Shown here piece after piece: positions 9,069-17,185 of a stretch of DNA of 64,000 nucleotides. The stretch's first letter is position 1. Each line of letters opens with the position of its first letter. The notes under the pieces were generated by a model, which did no database searches, was not told the origin of the DNA, and saw only the letters and a program-made list of their open reading frames with translations. The position numbers and the translations under genes were made by a program. Origin of the DNA: Bacteroidia bacterium (GTDB taxonomy: Bacteria; Bacteroidota; Bacteroidia; B-17B0; Aurantibacillaceae); contig JAGNIU010000008.1 in the NCBI GenBank assembly GCA_018000995.1, positions 56,775 to 120,774 of the forward strand, given 5' to 3'.

Positions 9069-9305
9069 CTACTTAGCGTTAGTCTCAATATAAGTAATTG
9101 CATCACCTACAGTAGAGATTTTCTCTGCTTGTTCATCAGGAATTGCAATATTGAATTCTTTTTCGAATTCCATAATTAACTCAACTGTATCTAGTGAATC
9201 AGCTCCTAAATCATTAGTAAAGCTTGCAGTTGTAGTTACTTCTTTTTCATCAACACCTAATTTATCAACGATGATTGATTTTACTTTGTTTGCTATGTCA
9301 GACAT
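9069..9305 (-). CDS. acpP: Acyl carrier protein
   Basis: ACP carries growing acyl chains on a phosphopantetheine arm. The start at 9305 gives the usual 78-residue protein ([20 protein letters not shown]...). A 9-codon longer frame begins at 9332, inside the -7 element of the gene's own promoter, and is therefore rejected. The attachment serine is Ser37 in [17 protein letters not shown], and the acidic recognition helix that follows is intact. A consensus promoter with both elements lies 25-54 bases upstream. It is the first gene of the acpP-fabF-rnc cluster. Confidence 0.96.
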   Translation of the reverse strand: MSDIANKVKSIIVDKLGVDEKEVTTTASFTNDLGADSLDTVELIMEFEKEFNIAIPDEQAEKISTVGDAITYIETNAK

Positions 9306-9329
9306 TTTTCTTAAATTAAAAATTCGGCA

Positions 9330-9360
9330 CAAAGATAAAGCTATGACACTAAAAACAAAA
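9330..9360 (-). promoter_or_regulatory. Promoter of acpP-fabF-rnc
   Basis: On the minus strand a -33 TTTTG (9360-9356) is followed after 18 bases by TATCTTTG (9337-9330), an exact TAnnTTTG. This is the best-spaced consensus Bacteroidota promoter in the window together with that of the suf operon. Confidence 0.7.
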
Positions 9361-9444
9361 TTAATACGCCTAATTTAAAGAACAGACTTTTAACAATTTG
9401 GTAATCACGTTTTAACAATTACCTTAATACACTGAATGTGAACC

Positions 9445-9473
9445 AAAAAAGAAGCCCCACTAATGTGAGGCTT
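9445..9473 (-). terminator. Terminator after the small membrane protein gene
   Basis: On the minus strand the arms AAGCCTCAC and GTGGGGCTT (8 pairs, one A-C mismatch) close a 4-base loop and are followed by TTTTTT. It lies just past the stop of the gene ending at 9486 and separates it from acpP. Confidence 0.75.
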
Positions 9474-9485
9474 ATATCTTGAATG

Positions 9486-9800
9486 TTACTTTTTAACTAC
9501 TTTATGTCTGTGGTGACGGCGATGAGCGTGGTGAACCCCGCCGGTTCCGCGGGCAGCCTCTTCAGCAGCTTCTTTAGCTGCCTGCTTTTTGTTAACTTGG
9601 TTCATTATTACATATATACCCAATCCACCACCAATAAGGCCTAACATAATCCAAATACCTTCAAAACTGTTAAATTCCTTACTTATAGCGTTTTTAGCTT
9701 TATCGGCAAAACCAGCCTGAGTTATCAACGAGCTGAATAACAGAATGTTAAATGCTAAAAAGCGCTTTAAGTTCATTCTATATTTTCCAATTGATTTCAT
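9486..9800 (-). CDS. Small secreted/membrane protein with His/Arg-rich tail
   Basis: I do not recognise this 104-residue protein. It has a signal-like N-terminus; the internal ATG at 9776 (MNLKRFLAFNILLFSSLITQ) would give a cleaner signal peptide than the ATG at 9800. One strong membrane helix follows (about residues 47-66, GIWIMLGLIGGGLGIYVIMN), then a charged alanine-rich helix (NKKQAAKEAAEEAARG) and a tail of alternating His, Arg and Lys (VHHAHRRHHRHKVVKK). The tail could bind metal, nucleic acid or acidic lipid; that is a guess. It stands alone, with its own terminator, between acpP and rimP. Confidence 0.6.
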   Translation of the reverse strand: MKSIGKYRMNLKRFLAFNILLFSSLITQAGFADKAKNAISKEFNSFEGIWIMLGLIGGGLGIYVIMNQVNKKQAAKEAAEEAARGTGGVHHAHRRHHRHKVVKK

Positions 9801-9936
9801 GCTTTTTTGTGTTTTTCCTCTTTTAAAGGGGGCAAATTCTTTAATTTCCTTTGTGCGGGGCGAAACTACTATAATATTACGATAAAATAACGCAAAGGTT
9901 CGACTAAAATTATTTTTTTATTGAACAAATTATTGT

Positions 9937-9944
9937 TAATTTTG
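9937..9944 (+). promoter_or_regulatory. -7 promoter element of rimP-nusA-infB
   Basis: TAATTTTG is an exact TAnnTTTG, 60 bases before the rimP start. Transcription from it would begin near 9950 and include the hairpin at 9968-9995. Confidence 0.5.
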
Positions 9945-9967
9945 TCGTCGAAATATAAGATATGATA

Positions 9968-9995
9968 AAGATAGGGGACTCAAGTCCCCTATTTT
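9968..9995 (+). promoter_or_regulatory. Terminator-like hairpin in the rimP leader (possible attenuator)
   Basis: The core ATAGGGGAC-TCAA-GTCCCCTAT is a perfect 9-bp stem with a tetraloop; three more pairs extend it to 12 bp. It is followed by a T-rich stretch and then the rimP ATG 9 bases on. No gene ends upstream on this strand, so it is not an ordinary 3' terminator. Confidence 0.6.
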
Positions 9996-10004
9996 ATTGT
10001 AAAA

Positions 10005-10472
10005 ATGATACTAAAAGAGCAGATAATTGAGATTATTAACGAAAAGATAAATGGCACTCATTTATTTTTAATTGATGTGAAAGTTTTGCCTGGGAACAAG
10101 ATTGAAGTGTTTGTGGATGGCGATAATGGTTTAGGAATTAATGAATGTGTTGATTTAAGCAGACACATTGAAAAAAGCCTAGATCGTGAAGTTGAAGATT
10201 TTTCACTGGAAGTTAGTTCGCCCGGTGCTACACAACCGCTAAAATTGAGCAGACAATATATTAAACACGTTGGCCGCGATTTAGAATTGAAATTAAAAGA
10301 CGGAACAACTGCAAGTGGAACTTTACTTGAAATTGGAAGTGACGGAAATTTAGTAATAGAAACAACAACGCGCGAACCGAAACCAATTGGAAAAGGGAAA
10401 ATAAACGTAACACGCACACACAACATACAATTAGAGAATATAAAAGAAACAAAAATTAAATTAAAATTTTAA
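10005..10472 (+). CDS. rimP: Ribosome maturation factor RimP
   Basis: RimP helps assemble the 30S subunit. The 155-residue protein has the two-domain family pattern: an N-terminal alpha/beta domain with INECVDLSRHIEKSLD (residues about 46-61) and DFSLEVSSPGATQPL (about 66-80), and a C-terminal SH3-like domain beginning YIKHVGRDLELKLKDGT. It heads the conserved rimP-nusA-infB transcription-translation operon, 12 bases upstream of nusA, and is preceded by a terminator-like hairpin. Confidence 0.95.
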   Translation: MILKEQIIEIINEKINGTHLFLIDVKVLPGNKIEVFVDGDNGLGINECVDLSRHIEKSLDREVEDFSLEVSSPGATQPLKLSRQYIKHVGRDLELKLKDGTTASGTLLEIGSDGNLVIETTTREPKPIGKGKINVTRTHNIQLENIKETKIKLKF

Positions 10473-10484
10473 AACAAAAAAATC

Positions 10485-11741
10485 ATGGAAGGCGTAAACT
10501 TAATTGAATCGTTTTCGGAGTTTAAGGACATCAAAAACATCGACCGAGCAACTTTAATGAGCATCATTGAAGATGTATTTCGTAGCATGTTAATCAAAAA
10601 ATTTGGATCTGATAAAAACTTTGACATCATTGTTAACCCCGATAAAGGTGATATTGAAATCTGGAAAAACCGTAACATCGTTGACGATGAATTTGCTGAA
10701 GATTCGTTTGATTATGATGTGAACAAGCATATCAGCTTAACCGAAGCTAAAAAAATTGAACCGGATTTCGAAATTGGTGAAGACGTTTCTGAACAAGTTA
10801 AGTTAGATGACTTTGGTCGTCGTGCTGTTTTAGCTATCCGCCAAAACTTAGTTCAAAAAATTCTTGAACTTGAGAAAAGTGAAATCTATAATAAGTATAA
10901 AGAAAAAGTTGGTGATGTTATCAACGCTGAAGTATACCAAGTTTGGAAAAAAGAAATTATGTTGTTGGATGACGAAGGCAACGAATTAATTTTACCAAAA
11001 ACTGAGCAAATCCCATCTGACTTTTTCAAAAAAGGAGATACAGTTAAGGCTGTTGTTTCCAGAGTTGAAATGAAAGGCGGAACACCTTCTATTGTTGTAT
11101 CAAGAACTTCACCTGCATTTTTGGAGCGTTTATTTGAATTGGAAGTTCCTGAAATTTTTGACGGACTTATCATTATCAAGAAAATTGTTCGTGAACCGGG
11201 TGAGCGTGCAAAAGTAGCTGTTGAAAGTTACGACGACAGAATTGATCCGGTTGGAGCTTGTGTTGGTATGAAAGGTTCACGTATTCACGGCATTGTTCGC
11301 GAGTTAAAAAACGAAAATATCGACGTTATCAACTACACCGCAAACTCAACATTATTAATTCAACGTGCATTAAGTCCTGCAAAAGTAACAACCATAAAAA
11401 TTGACGAAGAAACAAAACGTGCAGATGTATTTTTACGTCCTGACCAAATTTCTTTAGCAATTGGTAAAGGTGGTTTCAATATTAAATTAGCAGGTAAATT
11501 AACCGGATATGAAATTGATGTTTATCGTGATACCGATACAGAAGTAGAAAGTGAAGACGTTGACTTAGACGAATTCAGTGACGAAATTGAACCGGCAATT
11601 ATTGATGAATTAAAAGCAATTGGTTGCGATACAGCGAAATCAGTATTAGAATTAAGTACTGAAGAATTAAAACGCCGTACCGGACTAGAAGAAGAAACGA
11701 TTGCTGATTTAAGAAAAGTTCTTGAATCTGAATTTGATTAG
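10485..11741 (+). CDS. nusA: Transcription termination/antitermination factor NusA
   Basis: NusA binds RNA polymerase and nascent RNA and modulates pausing, termination and antitermination. The 418-residue protein has the N-terminal polymerase-binding domain (about 1-125), an S1 domain (about 130-200, INAEVYQVWKKEIMLLDDEG), two KH domains (about 230-345, with VGACVGMKGSRIHGIVRELK and ISLAIGKGGFNIKLAGKLTG) and a short acidic helix-hairpin-helix tail (AIGCDTAKSVLELSTEELKR). It lacks the duplicated C-terminal AR domains of gammaproteobacterial NusA, as is usual in Bacteroidota. Confidence 0.97.
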   Translation: MEGVNLIESFSEFKDIKNIDRATLMSIIEDVFRSMLIKKFGSDKNFDIIVNPDKGDIEIWKNRNIVDDEFAEDSFDYDVNKHISLTEAKKIEPDFEIGEDVSEQVKLDDFGRRAVLAIRQNLVQKILELEKSEIYNKYKEKVGDVINAEVYQVWKKEIMLLDDEGNELILPKTEQIPSDFFKKGDTVKAVVSRVEMKGGTPSIVVSRTSPAFLERLFELEVPEIFDGLIIIKKIVREPGERAKVAVESYDDRIDPVGACVGMKGSRIHGIVRELKNENIDVINYTANSTLLIQRALSPAKVTTIKIDEETKRADVFLRPDQISLAIGKGGFNIKLAGKLTGYEIDVYRDTDTEVESEDVDLDEFSDEIEPAIIDELKAIGCDTAKSVLELSTEELKRRTGLEEETIADLRKVLESEFD

Positions 11742-11805
11742 TCATCAAGGTTTGCAGATCCTAAACTGCATTTAACAGAACACTAATAAAAGAGGAGTAA
11801 AAAAT

Positions 11806-14604
11806 ATGTCAGACGGAGCAAAACAACTTCGCTTAAGTAAAGTAGCAAAAGAGTTCAACCTTTCTCTTGGAAAGATTGTGGAATTCCTTGCCGCAAAAGG
11901 TAAGCCGGTTGATAATAACCCTAATGCTAAAATTGGCAACGAGGAATATGTTTTATTGCAGAAAGAATTTTCGAGCGATAAAAACGCGCGTGAAGAAGCA
12001 GAGCAGGTTTCGCAAAATATTAGTAAGGTTAAACGCGATAATATTGTATTAGACGACAATAAAGCCAAACTGAAAGTTAAAGAAGCGAAGGATGCTGAAG
12101 AAGTAAGAATAAAAGACCTTACGGATGCCGCAACTGAAAAAGCTAAAAAAGAAAAAGCTGCTCCTAAAAAAGAAGAGATTGTTAAAACAGAAGTTGAAAA
12201 TTTAGAAGGACCGAAAGTTTTAAGAACATTAGATTTAGAATCTATAAATAGTAAAACTAAGCCTGATAAAAAAGCCAAGACTGAAGAAGCTGAGACTAAG
12301 AAAAAAGGTAAGGCCAAAAAAGTAGAAGAAGTTAAGGAAGAACTTGTAAAGCCAATTGAACCTGAAGTTGCTCCCGAAGAAGAACAAAAAGAAGATTTCT
12401 TAGAAACTAAATTTGCAAAATTAGAAGGCCCGAAAATTTTGGGAAATATTATTTTGCCCGTTAAAGAAGAAAAGAAAAAACCAATTGCATCTTCAAATTT
12501 AGGTTCTGCTGCCGATAAGAAAAAACGTAAACGTATCCGCAAAGGCGGTATGTCGGAAGAGGAAATTAAAAAAGTTGGTAAAGAACAAGCGCAAATTGCA
12601 AAAGACCGCGCTAAAGAAAAATACGGTGATCCTCGTAAAAAATTAAACGTTGGCACAGGCGGTGGTAGCGGAACGGGTCCGAAACCTCGTCACGAATTAA
12701 CGGAAGAGGAAATTCAAACTCAAATTAAAGAAACACTTGCTCGTTTAAGTCAAAAAGGTAATAAATCTAAAACCTCAAAATACCGTCGCGAAAAACGTGA
12801 TGAAGTTCGTGAGCGTTTAGCTGAACAAAATGTATTAGACGAAGCAGACAAAAAAGTATTACGCGTTGCCGAATTCGTGTCGGCTAACCAAATGGCGCAA
12901 ATGATGAACGTACAGGTTACACAAGTAATTTCTACTTGTATGGCTTTAGGTTTATTTGTATCCATCAATCAACGTTTAGATGCGGAAACAATTTCAATTG
13001 TTGCTGAAGAATTTGGTTACAAAGTTGAATTCGCATCAGCTGAAGATGTTGAAACCATTAACGAAGAAGAAGCTGATAAGCCGGAAGATTTAGTGCCGCG
13101 CCCTCCTATCGTAACCGTTATGGGTCACGTTGACCACGGTAAAACATCTTTACTTGACTTTATCCGTAAAGCAAGTGTTGTGGCCGGTGAAGCGGGTGGA
13201 ATCACTCAGCACATTGGTGCATACAATGTAAAATTAGCTGACGGTCGTTCTATTACATTTTTAGATACTCCCGGTCACGAAGCGTTTACCGCTATGCGTG
13301 CACGTGGTGCTAAAGTAACTGACTTAGCTATTATTGTTGTGGCGGCTGATGACAGCATCATGCCTCAAACAAAAGAAGCGATTAACCATGCTCAAGCAGC
13401 TGGTGTACCAATGATTTTTGCAATTAATAAAATTGATAAGCCGGGTGCAAATCCTGATAAGATTCGTGAAGGATTATCAGCCATGAATATTTTAGTTGAA
13501 GAATGGGGCGGAAAATATCAGTGTCAGGAAGTATCAGCTAAAAAAGGTTTAAACATTGAATTGCTTTTAGAAAAAGTATTGTTAGAATCGGAGATGATGG
13601 ATTTGAAAGCAAATCCTAAACGTCATGCTAACGGTAGTATTATTGAAGCATCGATGGAAGAAGGCCGTGGTTACGTTGCTACTATATTAGTACAAAGCGG
13701 AACTTTAAAAATTGGTGATGTAATGTTAGCCGGTTCTTACAGCGGAAAAGTACGTGCTATGTTTAACGAGCGCGGACAAAAAGTTACTGAGGCAGGACCA
13801 TCTCAACCCGTAAAAGTTTTAGGACTAAGCGGTGCGCCTCAAGCTGGTGATAAATTTAACGTAATGGAAGATGAACGTGAGGCACGTGAAATTGCTAACA
13901 AACGTTTACAGTTACAACGCGAGCAAGGTATCCGTACTCACAAACATATTACATTAGATGAAATTGGCCGTCGTTTAGCGATTGGTGACTTCAAAGAATT
14001 AAATATTATTGTGAAGGGTGATGTGGATGGATCGATTGAAGCTTTAGCCGATTCGTTATTAAAATTATCGACTGAAAAAGTTCAGGTAAATATTATTCAT
14101 AAATCAGTAGGTGCAATTAGTGAGAGTGATGTATTATTAGCATCAGCCTCTAATGCCATTATCTTAGGATTCCAGGTTCGTCCCTCTACCAACGCTCGTA
14201 AGTTAGCGGAAGTTGAAGAAATTGATATTCGTTTATATTCTATTATTTACGATGCAATTAATGAAGTGAAAGCAGCGATGGAAGGAATGTTATCGCCTGA
14301 GTTTGAAGAAAAAATTGCTTGTAATATTGAAATACGTGAAGTGTTTAACATTACTAAAGTTGGAACCATTGCAGGTTGTTATGTGTTAGATGGAAAAGTA
14401 AACCGTCATACTAAAGTACGTATCATACGTGATGGCATTGTAGTTCACACCGGAGTTTTAGGTTCGTTGAAACGCTTTAAAGATGATGTGAAAGAAGTTG
14501 GTGTTGGTTACGAATGCGGATTAAATATTGAAGGCTTTAATGATATTAAAGTTGGTGATATTATTGAGGGCTACGACATGGTTGAGATTAAAGCGAAATT
14601 ATAA
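11806..14604 (+). CDS. infB: Translation initiation factor IF-2
   Basis: IF-2 is the GTPase that places initiator tRNA on the 30S subunit and promotes subunit joining. The 932-residue protein has a short N-terminal IF2-N domain (LRLSKVAKEFNLSLGKIVEF), a long Lys/Glu-rich linker (about 60-330), and a second IF2-N domain near residue 360. The G domain has G1 GHVDHGKT at 440-447, DTPGHEAF, NKID and SAK, followed by domains II-IV ending DIIEGYDMVEIKAKL. It is third in the rimP-nusA-infB operon. The large opposite-strand open frame over the linker is a composition artefact. Confidence 0.97.
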   Translation: MSDGAKQLRLSKVAKEFNLSLGKIVEFLAAKGKPVDNNPNAKIGNEEYVLLQKEFSSDKNAREEAEQVSQNISKVKRDNIVLDDNKAKLKVKEAKDAEEVRIKDLTDAATEKAKKEKAAPKKEEIVKTEVENLEGPKVLRTLDLESINSKTKPDKKAKTEEAETKKKGKAKKVEEVKEELVKPIEPEVAPEEEQKEDFLETKFAKLEGPKILGNIILPVKEEKKKPIASSNLGSAADKKKRKRIRKGGMSEEEIKKVGKEQAQIAKDRAKEKYGDPRKKLNVGTGGGSGTGPKPRHELTEEEIQTQIKETLARLSQKGNKSKTSKYRREKRDEVRERLAEQNVLDEADKKVLRVAEFVSANQMAQMMNVQVTQVISTCMALGLFVSINQRLDAETISIVAEEFGYKVEFASAEDVETINEEEADKPEDLVPRPPIVTVMGHVDHGKTSLLDFIRKASVVAGEAGGITQHIGAYNVKLADGRSITFLDTPGHEAFTAMRARGAKVTDLAIIVVAADDSIMPQTKEAINHAQAAGVPMIFAINKIDKPGANPDKIREGLSAMNILVEEWGGKYQCQEVSAKKGLNIELLLEKVLLESEMMDLKANPKRHANGSIIEASMEEGRGYVATILVQSGTLKIGDVMLAGSYSGKVRAMFNERGQKVTEAGPSQPVKVLGLSGAPQAGDKFNVMEDEREAREIANKRLQLQREQGIRTHKHITLDEIGRRLAIGDFKELNIIVKGDVDGSIEALADSLLKLSTEKVQVNIIHKSVGAISESDVLLASASNAIILGFQVRPSTNARKLAEVEEIDIRLYSIIYDAINEVKAAMEGMLSPEFEEKIACNIEIREVFNITKVGTIAGCYVLDGKVNRHTKVRIIRDGIVVHTGVLGSLKRFKDDVKEVGVGYECGLNIEGFNDIKVGDIIEGYDMVEIKAKL

Positions 14605-14606
14605 GT

Positions 14607-14665
14607 ACGAGTTACGATTGACGAAGTACGAATTAAACACTCGTCATTCTACCTTCGTAACTCGT
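14607..14665. repeat. Imperfect inverted repeat after infB
   Basis: Arms ACGAGTTACGA (14607-14617) and TCGTAACTCGT (14655-14665) flank a stretch built of related words (GACGAAGTACGAA, ACTCGTCATTC). It looks like one of the degenerate palindromic filler repeats of Bacteroidota and may help end the infB transcript before tRNA-Ala. Confidence 0.65.
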
Positions 14666-14674
14666 CCTTCGTTT

Positions 14675-14748
14675 GGGGGATTAGCTCATTTGGCTAGAGC
14701 GCTTCGCTGGCAGTGAAGAGGTGATCGGTTCGAATCCGATATTCTCCA
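14675..14748 (+). tRNA. tRNA-Ala (anticodon GGC)
   Basis: The cloverleaf is complete: 7-bp acceptor stem GGGGGAT/ATTCTCC, D arm GCTCATTTGGCTAGAGC, anticodon stem CTTCG/TGAAG with loop CTGGCAG, and T arm ATCGG-TTCGAAT-CCGAT. The third acceptor pair is G3-U70, the alanine identity element, which confirms the GGC reading. CCA is not encoded (discriminator A is followed by CAG). Confidence 0.97.
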
Positions 14749-14766
14749 CAGATAAATACAAAAAGG

Positions 14767-14794
14767 TCCCGAAGATTCTCTTCGGGATTTTTTA
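14767..14794 (+). terminator. Terminator after tRNA-Ala
   Basis: Perfect 9-bp stem TCCCGAAGA/TCTTCGGGA with a 3-base loop, followed by TTTTTTT. Confidence 0.9.
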
Positions 14795-14821
14795 TTTAGT
14801 ATCTTTAATTAAAATAAGAGT

Positions 14822-15991
14822 ATGAAAAAACCACTTTTCTCCTTGGCTCTACTATTCCTCGCTTTTTTCTCAAAAGGACAAATTACTGTCAGAGAAGTTG
14901 CTGAAAAGGAAGAAGCTCCTATTCCAGTTTATGACAGCTTAAATAATATAATAACCTTTGAAAACTACAAAAAATTCATTGGTCAAGTAATTTACATATC
15001 TCCAAAATCCAAACTAAGTTCAATAGAAGTAAAAGGCTATGAAGGTTTTACCCTCTTACCAAAAGATGGAGCTTACATGAAAGAAAATCTTTACAAGCCA
15101 ATTGAAAATGAGCACAAATACAATTTTATTACTGACTATAAAGCACTAGCCGGAAAATACTTTAAGATAATTGATATACTTGACCAAACCGACGGCAATA
15201 AATTTAAAAACCATGAAAGGGGATTGTATCTAAAATTAGAAAGCAAGGAAAACCGCGATATAATTTATTATCGGATTGTAAGAGTAAAAGAACACCTGAA
15301 TGAGTCTTCAAGTTTGCCATTTATTTTAGTAGGGCATTTTGAAAAGTTAAAGCATTTGTGTTTAAATAAAAAGTTTATCGCTCAAAAGGATTTGCAAGGC
15401 ATTACTGATATAAACACCGGGAAAACCGTGTCATGTAAAAATGGTTCAGAGTGGAATTGTATTGATATTACCACGATTGAAACTAAGAGCAACACATACG
15501 TTATTCCTGTTTTTATCCTTAAAGATTCACTATCTAATGAAATAGCAGTGGGGATAGAATATAAATATGAAGGGATAAATGCTTCAATGGAAGAAGACTT
15601 TAGAAACAAAGCTACTTTGTTAGCTAAAAAACAAAGATTAGAAGAAGAAACAAAAAGGAAAGAAGAAGAGTTGAAAAAGCAAATCGCAGAAGAGAATAAA
15701 TTAAAAGAGCAAGATATAATTCAGTCCAAAAATAATACTGCCTCTAATGCAGCTGTTAAAAAAGAAAAACGAGAAAGCCTCATAAAAAAGTATGGCGCTA
15801 AAAATGGTTCACTAATTGCAGATGGACAAGTAGTAATAGGTATGACAAAACAAATGTGTATTGACGCATGGGGTAAACCAAAGGAAATAAATAGAACAAC
15901 TGGAGCTTACGGAATACATGAGCAATGGGTTTACAACTTAAAATCATACTTGTATTTTGAAAACGACATACTAACAACCATACAAAACTAA
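14822..15991 (+). CDS. Secreted protein with C-terminal SmpA/BamE-like domain
   Basis: The 389-residue protein has a signal peptide (MKKPLFSLALLFLAFFSKGQ). Residues about 40-245 form an alpha/beta region I do not recognise; residues about 255-315 are a charged coiled coil (KKQRLEEETKRKEEELKKQI). The last 60 residues (DGQVVIGMTKQMCIDAWGKP ... YGIHEQWVYNLKSYLYFEND) match the SmpA/OmlA/BamE-like fold in which a short GMtk..v...wGkP helix precedes a strand pair. Probably periplasmic. It lies 5 bases upstream of the thioredoxin-fold gene, so the two are likely co-transcribed. Confidence 0.65.
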   Translation: MKKPLFSLALLFLAFFSKGQITVREVAEKEEAPIPVYDSLNNIITFENYKKFIGQVIYISPKSKLSSIEVKGYEGFTLLPKDGAYMKENLYKPIENEHKYNFITDYKALAGKYFKIIDILDQTDGNKFKNHERGLYLKLESKENRDIIYYRIVRVKEHLNESSSLPFILVGHFEKLKHLCLNKKFIAQKDLQGITDINTGKTVSCKNGSEWNCIDITTIETKSNTYVIPVFILKDSLSNEIAVGIEYKYEGINASMEEDFRNKATLLAKKQRLEEETKRKEEELKKQIAEENKLKEQDIIQSKNNTASNAAVKKEKRESLIKKYGAKNGSLIADGQVVIGMTKQMCIDAWGKPKEINRTTGAYGIHEQWVYNLKSYLYFENDILTTIQN

Positions 15992-15996
15992 ACCCT

Positions 15997-17184
15997 ATGA
16001 AAAATATTTTTCTCTTCTTAAACTTACTTTTCGCAGTTTCAGCATTTGCTCAAAACCGACAAATTACTTTTGAAAAAGGAAATCTGGCTTCGGTTTTTGA
16101 AAAAGCTAAAAAAGAAAATAAATTAATTTTTGTGGATGCTTATACCGTTTGGTGCGGTCCGTGTAAACATATGGCTAAACATGTTTTTACTAATGATACT
16201 GTGGCGGATTATTACAATGCCAATTTCATAAATCTTAAATTAGATATGGAAAAAGGTGAAGGATTAGACTTCGCTAAAAAATATGATGTGAGTTGTTATC
16301 CTAATATGATGTTTTTAGATGGAAACGGAAATGTGATTCATCGCGTCGCAGGTTCTATGCCTTCAGCACAGTTTGTTGATTTCGGAAAAAAAACAAAAAC
16401 ACCGGAAGTAGCATTTGGTGCTTTAAAAAGTAAATATGAGAGTGCCGACTTAAACGAATCGAATGTTGTTGATTACATTAATTTATTAATGGGGTGTTGT
16501 TTAGACCCTTCTAAAAAAGCGTTAAGCTACATTGCCGGTGTGAAAGAAGAAGATTTATTGAAACGTACAAACTGGATTGTTATGCGTGATTTTGTTTATA
16601 ATCATGAATCGCGTGAAATAAAATATTTTCTAAAAAATCAATCGGCCTTCGAAACTAAATTTGGAAAAGATACTGTTGAACAAAAATTACAACAATTAGG
16701 AAAAAGTTATTTTTCTAAATATACCCGCGCTAAAGAATTTGATGAGGCAGGATATGATAAAGCAAAAAAAGAATTTACTGAATTGAAATGGCCGAATACA
16801 AACGCCATTATTTTTGAATCGGATTTAGATGCTTACGGTCGCTTTAATAAAGCTAAATATTATGAATTAGCGGCTTCTGATTTTCAAAAACACTATAACA
16901 ATAATGCAGGCGCTTTAAATAGCATGGCTTGGGATTTTTACGAAAACGTTTCTGATAAAACACTTTTGAAATCTGCTATACTTATGGCGAAACGCGCTTG
17001 TGAATTAAGTCCGGGTTATGCCTATTTTGATACTTACGCAGCCGTTCTTTACAGAGCTGGAGAGATGAAGGAAGCAGAGATTTATGCCTATAAAGCCATC
17101 GAAAAAGCGAAAGCCGAAAAAATGGTAGCAGATGAATACAAAGAGACTTCTGCACTACTTGAAAAAATAAAAGCGAAGAAATAA
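15997..17184 (+). CDS. Periplasmic thioredoxin-fold protein with C-terminal helical repeats
   Basis: A signal peptide (MKNIFLFLNLLFAVSAFAQ) leads into a thioredoxin domain (about 25-145) with the redox motif VWCGPCKHM (Cys53, Cys56) and the cis-proline region DVSCYPNMMFLDGNG. This is the DUF255/thioredoxin_7-like type found in Bacteroidota. The remaining 250 residues are helical, with a TPR-like segment near the end (YELAASDFQKHYNNNAGALN, LSPGYAYFDTYAAVLYRAGE). It probably reduces or isomerises disulfides in the periplasm; substrates are unknown. It meets the TPR gene at 17186 tail to tail with a single base between. Confidence 0.8.
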   Translation: MKNIFLFLNLLFAVSAFAQNRQITFEKGNLASVFEKAKKENKLIFVDAYTVWCGPCKHMAKHVFTNDTVADYYNANFINLKLDMEKGEGLDFAKKYDVSCYPNMMFLDGNGNVIHRVAGSMPSAQFVDFGKKTKTPEVAFGALKSKYESADLNESNVVDYINLLMGCCLDPSKKALSYIAGVKEEDLLKRTNWIVMRDFVYNHESREIKYFLKNQSAFETKFGKDTVEQKLQQLGKSYFSKYTRAKEFDEAGYDKAKKEFTELKWPNTNAIIFESDLDAYGRFNKAKYYELAASDFQKHYNNNAGALNSMAWDFYENVSDKTLLKSAILMAKRACELSPGYAYFDTYAAVLYRAGEMKEAEIYAYKAIEKAKAEKMVADEYKETSALLEKIKAKK

Positions 17185-17185
17185 T

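Noticed and set aside
9306..9332. 9-codon N-terminal extension of acpP
   Set aside because: The extension starts within the -7 promoter element, and ACP normally starts with the [12 protein letters not shown] sequence at 9305.
11772..12656. 294-codon open frame antisense to the infB linker
   Set aside because: It mirrors the Lys/Glu-rich IF-2 linker, giving a Ser/Phe/Leu-rich product typical of antisense to such codons; infB is certain on the other strand.
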